Below are positions 30,464 to 41,574 of a stretch of DNA of 64,000 nt, one piece after another. How positions within the stretch are numbered: the first letter of the stretch is position 1; each line of letters begins with the position of its first letter. The notes under the pieces were generated by a model. It did no database searches. It saw nothing but the letters and a program-made list of their open reading frames with translations, and had not been told where the DNA came from. The DNA is from Cristatella mucedo. Its lineage: Eukaryota; Bryozoa; Phylactolaemata; Cristatellidae. The translations under genes and the position numbers were made by a program. The stretch lies in the NCBI GenBank assembly GCA_009760855.2, contig WPIO01000115.1, forward strand, positions 976,501 through 1,040,500, given 5' to 3'.

Positions 30464-32760
30464 TTAAACAGGTCTTAGCTTTATCGTTTCCGTATTCGAT
30501 GTTCGCAAGAACTTCGGTTTTCGGAAGAATTCCCCAACGAACAGGAACCCAAGTGAGAGCGGTGTAAGTCTGGTGGCTATAAAGTTACAGAATTCCTGAC
30601 AGGATTTCACAAATTCGTGGAAGAATTTATATTTCGTATCCCTATCTAAGCAAGCCAAATGTTAGAAATATAATGTAGGTGAAGGTATACAGACTTCACT
30701 GTGGAGCTGCTGCCTTATTCCAATAAAAGGCGAATTTGAAATATTCACCCTAGATTTTGTTCAGACTTAAACAAATATGAGATGGCAAAGCTCATTGCAA
30801 ACATTAGCCTCTCCAATTTCTGTATCACACTTGGTTTTTTTCTATAACTGTTAAGTTAGTTTTGTTATCCTTTAATTTCACAAAAGTTGCAGCCATCCAT
30901 GTGCTGACTTCATAATCATATGCAAGAAGTGAGCTGAGGGAATTCAGCTCGCCTGAGGTCTGCTAGGGGTCTACGAAGAAATACAACCGATTGTCATCGG
31001 CATAAACTTGAAAGCCCAGATAGGGCTTAGCAATCAAATCGGCAAGTGTGAGAATATTCACCGTGAAAAGGAGTAGACCATGCAAGGAGCCCTGAGGTAC
31101 CACGTATGTTACAAGCTCCTTGGATTATCTTTGTCCATTTGCATCCATACTCTGAAGTGTCCCACTGAGAAAGGACCTGGAACATTACTGAGCAGTGCCA
31201 GTTATGCCCGGGCGAGATGAGAGGTGCTCAAGAAGAACTTGGAGATCGATGTTATTATAAAAAGCTGCCGAAAGATCGATCAAAACAAGCAGATATAGTT
31301 TACCTATGTCTTTATTCCTAAGTAGGTCATTCTGGTGCACCTGGAGCAGGGCTGAATTATTAGCTCTAAAACCAGTCTTAAAATTACCAGTCACACATGG
31401 AGATTAAATATATAAGATCAGCTGATTTTTTGGGACTTGTTCAAGCATCTTTGGTAGGAATGGTAGAAGGAAGTGCTGGAAGACTGGGCCGCATTTGCAC
31501 AATTTCGCTTGTTATAGTGTCGCATTCTTGATTAGGGGCCTGACTTCAGCCTTTGCAAAATGTGCTGGGAAATGACATGAGGTTAAAAACATAATTGTGA
31601 TATTAGTATGTATGGCAGTATCAGATTAATGCATTGAAGAAGCAGAACCATAGGAATAGAGTCCAAGAGCCTAGCTGTCTTTTTCCACAGGGATGTGAAC
31701 TTAAGGCCGAGGTCAATAGTGAACTCCTTAAATTTTGACAATTAAGTGCTGAATTGAATTAGGGGACAGCATTCTAGACGGATGCTGCCATGATAAGGAT
31801 GGACACCCAGATCCTGTCTACCGTCTTGACAAAAAGCCAGAGTAGCGATCCGCTAGATATTTCAGATATCATTGGTATTTAGCTACCCTGGGATCAGTAA
31901 AGGAGGTGGTTGAGTGTGAACATTAGCACTTTTGGACTTTTAAATTGTGTTTCATCAATTTATTTTATTTAAGATAGACTTGGCCGTGGTTGGATCCATT
32001 GGTATGGTCCTTGAATGCTCAACTCTGGATAGTTAGCTGTGATCTTTTATACGATTTTTCGAGCTTGAGCTTAGTATACCTAGCTAGTTTAATTTCGGTA
32101 GTAAACCCTAGGTCGTCTGGGCGAGGGTACAATTTGTGCTTATCAAAGCTGAAAACTCGTCGAGCATATCAGCTAGTGTCATTTGGTAGCAATCAATGAA
32201 TGATGGCAGGTCGGAAGGAGGATTGAGCATCGGCGGCGAAGTGGATATTACCACACGAACAACACACATATCAATGTCTTGAGGTTCAGCGATTCACAGA
32301 TATTCTTTGACGAGAAGAAGTAGAAGGGAATCTATTATATACGGAATGAGATCTGCGTCGTGGTCCGATAAGCAGGATTTTGTAATCATTTCTTATTACA
32401 AATTGCAGTTACGTGAGACGATTTGGTCAAAAGTGTGAGCTTTATTGTGAGTAGCGTCATGCAAATGAGCGTTAAGAGATTATGAGTCAGTTAACTCGCC
32501 AAGTTCAGTGCTGAACGTGTCATAACAGTTATCAAAATGAATATTGAAATGGCTCATACTGAGGAAAGTATGATTTCTTTCACTTAGAAGTGAAACGAGA
32601 TCAGACGATCTTAGAGAATGAAGCTTGTTTTCAGGTGAAATACAGACAGTTTATTTAAAAAACTGCTTAGAGGGTATTGCGAATGACTTAAAGTCAAATT
32701 TTGAGGTGATGATAACCGAAACTACATCTCTTATTATAATCGATTAAAGGGTTTGAAGGA
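30464..32760 (-). mobile_element. Old LINE-A copy (EN end to RT), 3' end missing
   Basis: Minus-strand blocks in order from the right: EN (CTTGTTTTCAGGTGAAATAC; GTTCAGTGCTGAACGTGTC), linker (CGTCTGGGCGAGGGTACAA), then RT (FKTGFRANNSALLQVHQNDL; LLVLIDLSAAFYNNIDLQVL) and RT C-terminus (ACLDRDTKYKFFHEFV). It is diverged with many stops. The C-terminal region breaks off near 30500. Confidence 0.85.
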
Positions 32761-32769
32761 CGGAGAAAT

Positions 32770-33930
32770 CAGCGGTCATAGCCTCTTTAATTGTCCGGTA
32801 TTTTACCGATTTCATCAAATCCATAACGGACTATACCTTATATTTTTCCACCAAAAGTAAAACCTGACTTCGGAGTCGAGATGGAACTGTGATTTGTCGT
32901 AAGTAGGCCCTGACACTCCATTCAAACCACATTACAGCCGCTAGCAACGACATAGTTGGGCTCCCGCAAGACACTAACAAATAAAGTCAAGCTTTTAAAA
33001 TATGAGACAGTGCTATTTGGTGCTCTGAAAGCTCATACAAAACCAAGGGATCCTGTGAAACTGGATGCTGAGAATCAAATTCGCGATAACGCGACGTTGA
33101 TGAATGTATTCGCATTTGTATATTTCATACTCTAGACGCTCGCTAACCTAGAAAGTGACATTGGTACCAAGCCCATGACAAAAATGTGAAGTTTCGTGGC
33201 GAAGCTTGATCAAACAATGACGGTCGTGCGTTCAAATTTTTTTTTACTACCTGCCTATCTTAACCTTGCATGAAAATTGTATGAGTCGTGCTCCCCCTAG
33301 CTGAAAATCACGGGTCGTCATAGCTGTGGCAGTTACTCTTGACTCTTAAGTAAGCTGCCAGAACTTGAACCAAAATGACCATATACCGAAATTCAGAATT
33401 AACGCTTTAGAAGAAGCAACACAGCCAAATTCTGCTACAAACTTAGCTCACCGGACGAAAGACAGCTGACCTGTGTTTAATGGAGGCGTCTACAAATAAG
33501 CAGACAGCTTGCGATATAATTTGGCTTTAAACTTAGTTGATGCATCTCTGTTTCGTGGCTGAGCCTTGTAAAAAGTCCTCACGCTGCCCGTTCTAAAGCA
33601 TTTTTGCTCAACGAATCAGGCTCATCACTAGTGAAACTTGCATGCTTTTGCATGCTTGTCTAAGCCCAATATTATGCAGGTGAGTATCTCTTGGTTTACT
33701 ATTCTCTTGCCGCCAGTTGTTAAGCACCTTGATAGAGATTTAGTTCTCTTGGGATGCTATACAAGAGAATTTTGATGGTGATTTGTATTACTACTGCTTC
33801 GCTGCTTTAGTAAGGCAGCTGGAATAAGCAAAGATTGCATTTGCAATGGATTCAAGTCTGTTGGCGACTTCGAATATCCTAACATGCATTAGAGTAAGGC
33901 TGATATCGTTTTTCGAATGGACCGCCTCAA
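32770..33930. other. Unassigned sequence
   Basis: No long frame or repeat family is recognised. Confidence 0.4.
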
Positions 33931-33933
33931 TGA

Positions 33934-34204
33934 ACACACCTATTTGGGATAGCATTTAGTGGGTAACTGTGATTCGTCCTTGATGTGCTTATGCGTGCTG
34001 ACACTGTGCATGCTGCCACTAACCACATTTGCATGCTGACCCCGTGCATGTCACACGTAGCCATGTTATTCATTCTGTTAGTTTTTCAACCATGATTTTA
34101 CTTACCATTCAATGGCATGTCCCTTTGCAGCAAATGTAAAGCGCCTATAGAGAGATTAAGTTCTCTGAGGGCACTTTATCAAGTGCATTATTATTATTAT
34201 TATC
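33934..34204 (+). mobile_element. LINE-A 3' end (last RT codons, 3' UTR, hairpin, ATT tail)
   Basis: Begins with ACACACCTATTTGGGATAGC (end of RT), then the UTR with GCATGCTGACCCCGTGCATG. The hairpin is TAAAGCGCCTATAGAGAG...GGGCACTTTA, followed by CAAGTGC and (ATT)5-type tail. It is a clean 5'-truncated insertion of about 270 bp. Confidence 0.92.
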
Positions 34205-34209
34205 ACGAA

Positions 34210-35319
34210 CATCTTCAGAATGTTTAAGGATCTCTGCCTCCTGTCAAAAACTACGCTAAGTTTTTCAGGAAACCCAGTGCCTCGTCTAATTTGAGTAAAA
34301 GATGCAGAAATTGTCGTCGAACTGCCGTCAACCTATACTGAATCTACTAACCTGTCTCTTTAAGGTGAATTAAATTTGTTGCTTCAAAAGGAGATCATTA
34401 ATTGAAGTCATTGTGCATGGATATTTGAAATCCTCTAAGTTTAAACATGCGTTTTCCGAGAGCTATGAAGGGAGCAAGTAACCTAACTAGAAATTGTATA
34501 GCATAGTTACATCTAGAATACAAATATCGACGGAAATGGAAAGAGCTGCTTTGGTCGTTACAAAATTCTGCCTACAATAAAACTCGTTTCTCTAAGACAT
34601 GACGTCAATTTCACTTTTATTCGTGAAGTATTGTTTCAAGAGATAGAAAATATATGCATATGCACTCGGAATATATCACGAAGGATATATGATACACAAT
34701 CGTTCATCTGAAAAATTAGCCACCGACTAACAAATGAGGGGATTATGGGAAAAAATAGTTAAAACTGCGGTTAAAAGCAGTCTTATTAATATTAAAATAA
34801 GTAAAACCTTTTATTTTAAATGAGCGTTTATTCGTAAATCCCAGTCCTGATCTTCAACATTTTAACACGGAAAGCTGACTCATGGCATACCTAAAATCTC
34901 TGTCCCGTTTATGTACGGTCTGCATAGCACGAATCGCTTCCAGACAAAAAACGACAAAGGCAAGCAGCTGTAGCCGAAGATAGGAAACACTTTCATATTT
35001 CCTCCGTGAAAAAATATCGTTTTCTGCAAGCTGCAATTATTCCGGCAAGTTAAATATGTCTCTACAATGCACTGGTTTTTGCAAGCCTTCTTCTGAGTCT
35101 ATATAAATGGTTCTTAATAAGCTCATGCTGGATTCTGACAGTGGTCTGGTCAGCATTTCTTTAATTGACAGTCACGGAGCAAAAGTGTGTAAATTGACTG
35201 CAAAGACCTATGCTACATTAACTAGTGAAATATAAGAATTAGTAATTCAAATCGTATCGTTAGTACTCAATTGATTTCGGAAAGCCTGTCCCGATTAAAT
35301 TCTAACATTTTGGGAGTAA
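34210..35319. other. Unassigned AT-rich sequence
   Basis: No supported gene. It separates a LINE-A end from the hAT MITE. Confidence 0.4.
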
Positions 35320-35327
35320 CGCTAGAT

Positions 35328-35513
35328 CAGTGGTTCTCAACCTTCCTAACGCTGCGACCCTTTAAAACAGCTCTTCGTGTTGTGGCGACCCCAACCATAA
35401 AATTGTTGTTGGCGAAATATGGATATGCGTATCTTTTATTATGTTTCGGAAAGTCCTGTGAAAGGTTTGTTCTACCCCTAAAGGGGTCGCGACCAACAGA
35501 TTGACAACTGCTG
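35328..35513 (+). mobile_element. SPIN-like hAT MITE, 186 bp
   Basis: The left end is CAGTGGTTCTCAACCTTCC and the right end is the imperfect inverse (AGATTGACAACTGCTG). The sub-terminal block GCTGCGACCCTTTAAAACAG mirrors AAAGGGGTCGCGACC near the right end. The 8 bp CGCTAGAT at 35320-35327 and TGCTAGAT at 35514-35521 form a target-site duplication with one mismatch, as hAT transposases make. There is no transposase frame, so it is non-autonomous. From memory, both termini and the blocks CAACCATAAAATT and CCTGTGAAAGG match the SPIN (Space Invaders)/URR1 group of hAT elements, known for patchy distribution among animals. Confidence 0.88.
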
Positions 35514-35524
35514 TGCTAGATGAA

Positions 35525-35985
35525 CCTTGGGCGAACGTAAAGTGTACCATAAATTCTCGCCTCCTGCCACGAGCACTATAAGCACGACTTTTACGCTGCA
35601 GAATTTTCTCCCGAAAATTGAAGCCCTTTCCAACATCGTATACGCAAATCCCGTACAGCTAACACCCGTTTAAAGAATCTCTGTTTTTGCTTGACAGTAG
35701 TGCATAATAGGTTAAGTGCCAATGGACATCTTGACTTCTACAGCTTGGGCTTTGGCCACAACGCCAACGGCTGCCGCATTCGATTCACGGGCTGCTAGTG
35801 ATCTATTTTTTAGTTAAAACCTACACAGCAATTCGTGTTTCATTATCGTTTTTAAATGCGGTCCTAAACATTATTGCTGTAGCCAAGATCCGTTAATTAC
35901 GCAAAAAAACGCTAATAGGGAGCCGCCAACTCAAGGCCGTGAGCTGAGAAACCAGTCGTTTGGTGCCAGGAAGGGCTGCGAGATG
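35525..35985. other. Unassigned sequence, possible SINE-1 remnant
   Basis: Around 35755-35810 the words CGGCTGCCGCATTCGATTCACGG recall a decayed SINE-1 box B. Support is weak. Confidence 0.3.
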
Positions 35986-35989
35986 GTTG

Positions 35990-36840
35990 CTCGCTTCTTT
36001 TTTACTACTACCATTGTCTCAAACCACTCGACGCGTTCAACATCAACCTTTGATTTGAATCTCTCTAACTTAGTCGTTATCAGGCCTGGTAAAACTGAAC
36101 GACTTTTTTAATTCCTCGATCAATTGGTAATGAAACTCTATTATTACGCGACCTTGTTTTCTGAATAAGGTATCGCCCAGTTCGACTTGAGCGAAACTTG
36201 GAAAAGATTGGGAAACCACACGATCATTAATGACGAAATCCTTACAGGTACTCGTTCTTTCGCAAACTTAGTTCTAAGCAAATTGGAGGTTAAGTCGTCC
36301 ATGTTGTATGCTCAGTCTGAACTTTGACACAGTTTCAAGGCCCTCAGTTGAGTTTCCCTATCTATCGTTTCGAGTTCACCGGAAAACGAGCTGCTAACAG
36401 TGGCAGTGGACTATCGCCCCTCCCGCAGATACCAAGACCTCTCTTATCTCAGATTTCTCTAATCTCGCCTAGTTTTGTGTGATTTGAAAATTTATTTTTG
36501 CAACTTATCTGACGTCTTCAACACCAACTCAGGTGCATTTATTGACTCAATATCATTGTGGCTCATAATCCGGCCCTGCTCACTTCAAGAGTCGCACAGT
36601 CGACCCAATGTTCTTTTACAGCTTCACATTGTCACGACCAGCTATTTCATAATTCTCCTTATTCGACCACATGCAGCTGTCATTATGTCTCTGTGACAGA
36701 CTACTCATTACAATAACCTGTAAACCGCATAGCCCCAAGAGCCTTGATATTGAGGCTGTCCATACCAGAATACCTGCTTCGCCTCCGCTGCACAATCTCC
36801 GTCATTACCTGTCATCATTAGTAAATTATTAAAATACTAC
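35990..36840 (+). mobile_element. LINE-A EN region fragment, plus strand
   Basis: GATTTGAATCTCTCTAACTTAG at about 36054, CACCGGAAAACGAGCTGCTAA with GCAGTGGACTATCGCCCC at about 36370-36420, and GACGTCTTCAACACCAACTC at 36510 follow the order of LINE-A EN as read on the minus strand at 30.1 and 25.4-25.2 kb. The linker block CCAAGAGCCTTGATATTGAGG lies at about 36735. Old, with no continuous frame. Confidence 0.7.
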
Positions 36841-36844
36841 ACCA

Positions 36845-39400
36845 GTGTATATTCGATGAGTTTTGATCTCTGAAAAAGCTCACTCGATGCTTTCGGCTAG
36901 ACGTTTTACGGTTTACTGCTGACATAAAGCGCTGACTACTAAAGGCTTGCTTGAACAAGCATGCAACAAATCAAAACTGAATGTCCATCGACAGGCAAAC
37001 CATGGCTAATTTAGATCCTAAAAATTGATTCTAGCAAAGGTGAGCCTTCATGGCACACTTCGTAACCCCGTGGCTTTTCATGACGTCACCCAAGTGCAAA
37101 CATGTGTCCTTAATGCACTCTCTATGGCTACTATGTGAGCCAGCTTTTAGAATTAATGCTCGCTTGAAACCAAGAAAAAGCACTGCAAGCGAAAGTAACG
37201 TAACCGATATTGCAAATAAGGCACACGAGTGCTAGGTTAGGTCGTCAAATTTACTACAGATATTTGTAAAGAGCTGGCATTACTGGCTACTCCAGCACAG
37301 TGTTTCACCATAGGGAAAAGAAAGAGAGACCAGCATTTATTATGGCCACACAACACCATCGGTCTATTCTGACCAGGTCTCCAGCCGAGCAAATGCTTGA
37401 ATAACCGATTCGAAAACGACTTCACCTGTTAAAAGAAGCTAATTGGGCAACCCTATCCCTTCTCACAGGCACACTGTAACCGTAGCCAACAAGGGAGCAG
37501 GGAAATCTGGCTAGTGACCTGCATGTTTTTATAAATCACCTTGACCTCGAATCGAATGGGTGGCTGGTGGAAGTACTCGGAGCAACGATTCATTCGTAGA
37601 GCACCTGATGTAAATTTAATATAGCGGTACTTCAGCTTATCAGTGTCTCGACACCTGCGAGTGTTTTGAAATAAGAGCTGTCTATCAGCCGATTTCGTGC
37701 CTTGAGCTACGAGCTAAAACTTGGGTTACGATCCAGCATCAGATATTCTAACGCTAGTTGCCGCTGCGAAGGCCACCATCCGTGTGGTTACTCGGGCATC
37801 GAACGAAAATCCATGCAAGACTCTACCCTAAGACCTGAGTTGTGACGCCAAGAGCAGGCCTGTTAGTTCGTACCCAGACAAACTCGAGTGAGCCATCATT
37901 GTGCCTGAACAAACAAGATCGCTAGACTCCGGTGTTAAATCCCTCTACGGCACTAGCATCGCAGTGAGTACTGTACTCTACTCAGGCAATGTCATCTCGT
38001 GAGATTTCATCGTATAACTGAAAGCGATCGGCGTGTCCGCGTAAACGTCCAGTAAATACACTGAAAGCGAGGAAATTTCAATCGAAAATAACTGACAAGG
38101 GTGAATAACATTAAGATATTCCTTTCAGCTTTTCTCCTCTAACTCTATTACTATCTTCCAGTCGTCTGATCTCATGTAAACTAGGATTAGGAGCAGCCGC
38201 TTATCGCAATGCTTTTCATTGTATTTTTTGAAACTATATTCGTTATTTATTAGTACATTCTTTAATTTAAATATATGCGACACAAAATCGCAGTGTTTTT
38301 TTGATTTACCAGAACGAATTAATCGCATTTCAATTTATTACAATGGGGACAATATATTTGACGTGCAATTATTTTTGTTACGAGCTCCAGCATGGACCAA
38401 ATTAAACTAGTAAGCTGAGGCACCACTGTGTCTCTATTTAGGTGCTTTTTGTCTGCCGCATGGTTCGAGGAACCGATCGGAACCATCAAAGCATTCACCT
38501 TGACCTTGTTCAGTAGCGGCAAGCACCCCAAGAAAAAAGCTAAAATAGCACGGAACGGCACAAGATGAGGAGCAACGCTGAATGTAAGCTTCGTACCACA
38601 TGTCTTGCTGTTCTCATAATCACGTCCCATTGTAGTTACCTCCAGTGGCTCTACTGAAGCTGCAAAATATGAGAAATCACTGCATCAGCATTGGCAAAAC
38701 GAGAATTCCCCAGCATGATCATACGGATTATTTGCGTCGATCACTAACCACGAATTTTTAGAGGCAGCTGGCTGGTGGCAAAAGTGGAGACCAGATTCCA
38801 ATAATTATTGAATTTTTTATAATTAAGGCTACGGCGGAAATCAAATGGGTCAACTTGTTTTAGGACTTTGAATTTTGACTTTTGAAAGACCCTAGAGATG
38901 TCTGAAAACGTGAGCACAACTTGATCTAAATTATTATTTAGTATGCGGGAAATGCCGCGACATTGTAGATGTTGAGCAGGCCCACCAATACTCAGAAATA
39001 TTACTGAAGATAAGTTAAATGCATCTCTACAAATGTGAATTAGCAATCGTGGGGGGGCAGCCTATTATTTGCTCGGTAGACATTTTGAAAACCATGCTTA
39101 CCACACTTTTCATGTAATTAGCGATAAAGTTAAATACAATTAATTGGACATTAGTCGTTTTTGTCTGATTGTTTCTCTTTTTTCCTAACTCAGCGTAGGA
39201 TTTACTAATGTAGCGGCTTTACGCTTAATAATGACTTTGGCTGGCATAATTTTGTTTTTCTTTTTCTGCTGCTTCCAGAAATTCTTCCAAACTAACGCAT
39301 TAGCTTCGACTAAAAATTGTTATAGAACGTTTCCTGTAGCCACAATTTATTTTGAATAAGTGCTTAACTTCCGTTATTAGACGGAAAGATACTTTCCTTC
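36845..39400. other. Mostly unassigned sequence
   Basis: A possible SINE-1 head (GGCACACTTCGTAACCCCGTG) lies at about 37049-37090 but no body follows. Several short minus-strand frames (38319-38630, 38744-39046) show no motif I know. No gene is supported. Confidence 0.4.
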
Positions 39401-39408
39401 GCATCCTC

Positions 39409-39418
39409 GTCACGTGAC
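39409..39418. promoter_or_regulatory. GTCACGTGAC palindrome (E-box) upstream of ubiquitin-like ORF
   Basis: A perfect 10 bp palindrome holding the CACGTG E-box core with flanks preferred by USF/MiT-TFE type bHLH-ZIP factors. It lies 140 bases before the ATG at 39558, in a locally GC-richer stretch. No TATA box is evident. A regulatory role is inferred from position only. Confidence 0.4.
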
Positions 39419-39557
39419 CACGCCAGCTTAAGGTTCAGCTCACTTGCTAGGCACGCGGGATGAGAGGTTGTGGCCACGCAGCGACTTGTAGCTACTTGCG
39501 CCAAACCGTATCCCATTAGTCCTCGCCTTGTCTCGTGGTTTGCACTACCATATAACA

Positions 39558-39842
39558 ATGCGGATACTCGTAAAGGTACTGACTGGCAAAGCAATGCGGC
39601 TGGAGGTGGAACCGTCGGATTCTATTAGACTTGTTAAAGAAAGGATAGGAGAGGCTTCCGGCATACCCTCGAAGCTGCAGCGACTGGTGTGCGAAGGAAA
39701 GCAGCTGGAAGACGGTCGCACAGTGTCAGACTACAATATTCACGCTGGTTCGTCGATTTATCTCGTCGTTAGACCACGAGAGGGCTGGTCATGCTCGCCT
39801 AAGAGCAAAGTCGTCCCCAATAACTGGCCTTATTTGGAATGA
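39558..39842 (+). CDS. Ubiquitin-like protein, intronless, without C-terminal diglycine
   Basis: A 94-residue frame starting at the only in-frame ATG, with A at -3. Residues 1-76 align to ubiquitin without gaps: [35 protein letters not shown] and YLVVRPREG are clear. Lysines at ubiquitin positions 6, 11, 27 and 48 are kept. Positions 29, 33 and 63 are not Lys. The Ile44 patch has Val. Where ubiquitin ends in RLRGG this has RPREG, followed by an 18-residue tail ending PNNWPYLE, so conjugation through a terminal diglycine is not expected. The frame is unbroken and clearly non-random. Alternatives are a diverged retrocopy of a ubiquitin gene or a true ubiquitin-fold gene. Confidence 0.8.
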   Translation: MRILVKVLTGKAMRLEVEPSDSIRLVKERIGEASGIPSKLQRLVCEGKQLEDGRTVSDYNIHAGSSIYLVVRPREGWSCSPKSKVVPNNWPYLE

Positions 39843-39852
39843 CGCCACTGAG

Positions 39853-40101
39853 ATGTCTAGGCCCGTATCATTAACGGCACAGCAATACTTCTTTCATCTG
39901 GTGCAGCCGCAGGATTACAACCTTTGCGGCGACAAACGACACGCGACGGACAGAATGAGAACATTGCTGCTAGCAGCCGGCCGGCCACTTGCAATTTCTG
40001 GCCGCACGGCAGCTTATGTACGACACGACGGCACCCGACGTCGCTGCTCGAAATGTGAGAACCCGTCGCATCTGAATATCTTCGTTGTCTCGCGCCATTA
40101 G
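39853..40101 (+). CDS. Hypothetical 82 aa frame after the ubiquitin-like ORF
   Basis: Starts at an ATG 10 bases after the stop of the ubiquitin-like frame, in another frame. It is rich in Arg/His and has a single C-x-x-C (RCSKCEN) near the end. No family is recognised. It lies in the same GC-richer block. It may be part of the 3' UTR, a second exon reached by unseen splicing, or a frame-shifted extension. An AATAAA polyadenylation-type signal occurs at about 40631. Confidence 0.3.
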   Translation: MSRPVSLTAQQYFFHLVQPQDYNLCGDKRHATDRMRTLLLAAGRPLAISGRTAAYVRHDGTRRRCSKCENPSHLNIFVVSRH

Positions 40102-40109
40102 ACTATATT

Positions 40110-40685
40110 GCTGCTGTGCCGCGTCAGCTGTTTTATATTTTGCGGAGTAATTTTTGGGCAATATTATAAACTACCGAGTACCTAGCTGCCTTTTTTATAC
40201 CCGTGCCTGTGAAGCGTAATGACCTACATGTTGTGACATATATTGCTCTCGATATCTAGTCCAGAAAACGCCCGAAGTCGTCTGGTTGCTGACTGCCCTT
40301 AGCTGGCAAACGAATTCGTGAGGTATCTGCTGCTAGTGCAGCATACTCTCGGCTCTAGGGAAACAGAAACATAGCCAATAAGTGTTTGCTAACTTTTGCT
40401 CCCGCAATGAGGCATAGGTGAACAAAGTAAACTTATTAAGCAGCAGCGTTTTTTCGCATTTCAAGAATGCCACGTCTTGAGAGACAGCGTTGTTTAGCCT
40501 AGTATTTCCTCTTTGTAACAAGATGCATGCATTCTGATGAGGAAGTTTCGGGTTCAAGTCTTGCCACCGTGATGGATTTTTGCCAATCCTAGTCAAGGTA
40601 GAACCGTGAAGGTTGTTCTTCTTCTCGCAAATAAAGCTTATAAGTCATCTCATATGTAACTCGTCATCAGGTAGCACGTCATCTG
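40110..40685. other. Possible 3' UTR and flank of the ubiquitin-like gene
   Basis: No further coding region is seen. It contains CAAATAAAGC (about 40630), which could serve as a poly(A) signal. Around 40555 a GGGTTCAAGTC block recalls a tRNA box B, but no SINE head or body accompanies it. Confidence 0.35.
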
Positions 40686-40689
40686 CATA

Positions 40690-40915
40690 GTGAGCCGTGA
40701 TAGCACACTAGGCAAGGCAGTTGCTTTTCACGACCTCGGTCTCGAGGTCGTAAAATCGAACTCGCGACGTCGGTGCCGAGGTCTTTGGTTCGATTCCGGT
40801 GGTGGGCGAGTCTCCATCGTTACTGCAAGCAGTGGCGATAGCCGTAAAGGCTCATCTGTTGCAATACAAAAAGACGTTGTTTAATAAGCTAGAATTGATT
40901 TATTCATTTATTTAT
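40690..40915 (+). mobile_element. SINE-1 copy with internally duplicated box B region
   Basis: Head TAGCACACTAGGCAAGGCAG, then CGACCTCGGTCTCGAGGTCG with AAATCGAACTC. A second, similar stretch (CGACGTCGGTGCCGAGGTC) carries the exact box B GGTTCGATTCC. Body and tail follow (GCAAGCAGTGGCGATAGCCG; GTTTAATAAGCTAGAATT; T/A-rich tail). It is longer than other copies by the duplicated ~35 bases. A possible short target repeat TAGTG flanks it. Confidence 0.88.
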
Positions 40916-40924
40916 TTAGTGCGT

Positions 40925-41570
40925 AATACTTCTCATTCATTTAATGGGTTTGACACATTTGCCGCCAGTTCTCGATTTCTCAGCTTAAAGCTGCTTAGGG
41001 TGAAAGCCAATCGAATATCGCCTGCTGCAGAAGTAGACTGTCTATAGCGAAACAATTAACGGTAACGATATAGAGCCTCTAATCTGGCTCACTTATAAAC
41101 AGTACCTGATTTCTCAAGCAATGGCAGGCGTTTAACCGAGGTGTAGGACGCTTGAGATTTGCTACCCGGGTCGTGGATTTTATCCTTGAAGTCGTTAAAT
41201 CTTTATCGCCAATCGAACAATTTCTTTTGTTAAATTCTGCAGAACTTCCTTAGCCAATCCTCTGCGTATGCAAATCATGCCTACCGACATGGAACTGCAC
41301 GTTGCCAAATAGATATTGTGCTCCAATAGATCGGCAATGGCCACCAATTATATCACGATTATGTCAAAAGCATAAGATGGGACCGACATGATAACGTGTA
41401 TCCTTGCAGCACAAGGAGGGAGATTGACCGTCGATGTATCCGGCACAAGCTTTGGACAGAAGAAGAAGTTTGGGTTAATTGGTGATGTAAAAATTTCACC
41501 ACGAAGATCGCTCGTTAAGGAACTCCCGGCTTTACAGATACAGTGAAGCTACAAGTAAACTAAATGCTGT
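40925..41570. other. Unassigned sequence
   Basis: No long frame and no match to the repeat families here. Confidence 0.4.
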
Positions 41571-41574
41571 GATA

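Noticed and set aside
38319-39046. Two minus-strand frames of about 100 residues as possible genes
   Set aside because: No motif, no compositional change from their surroundings, and no neighbouring exon or repeat support.
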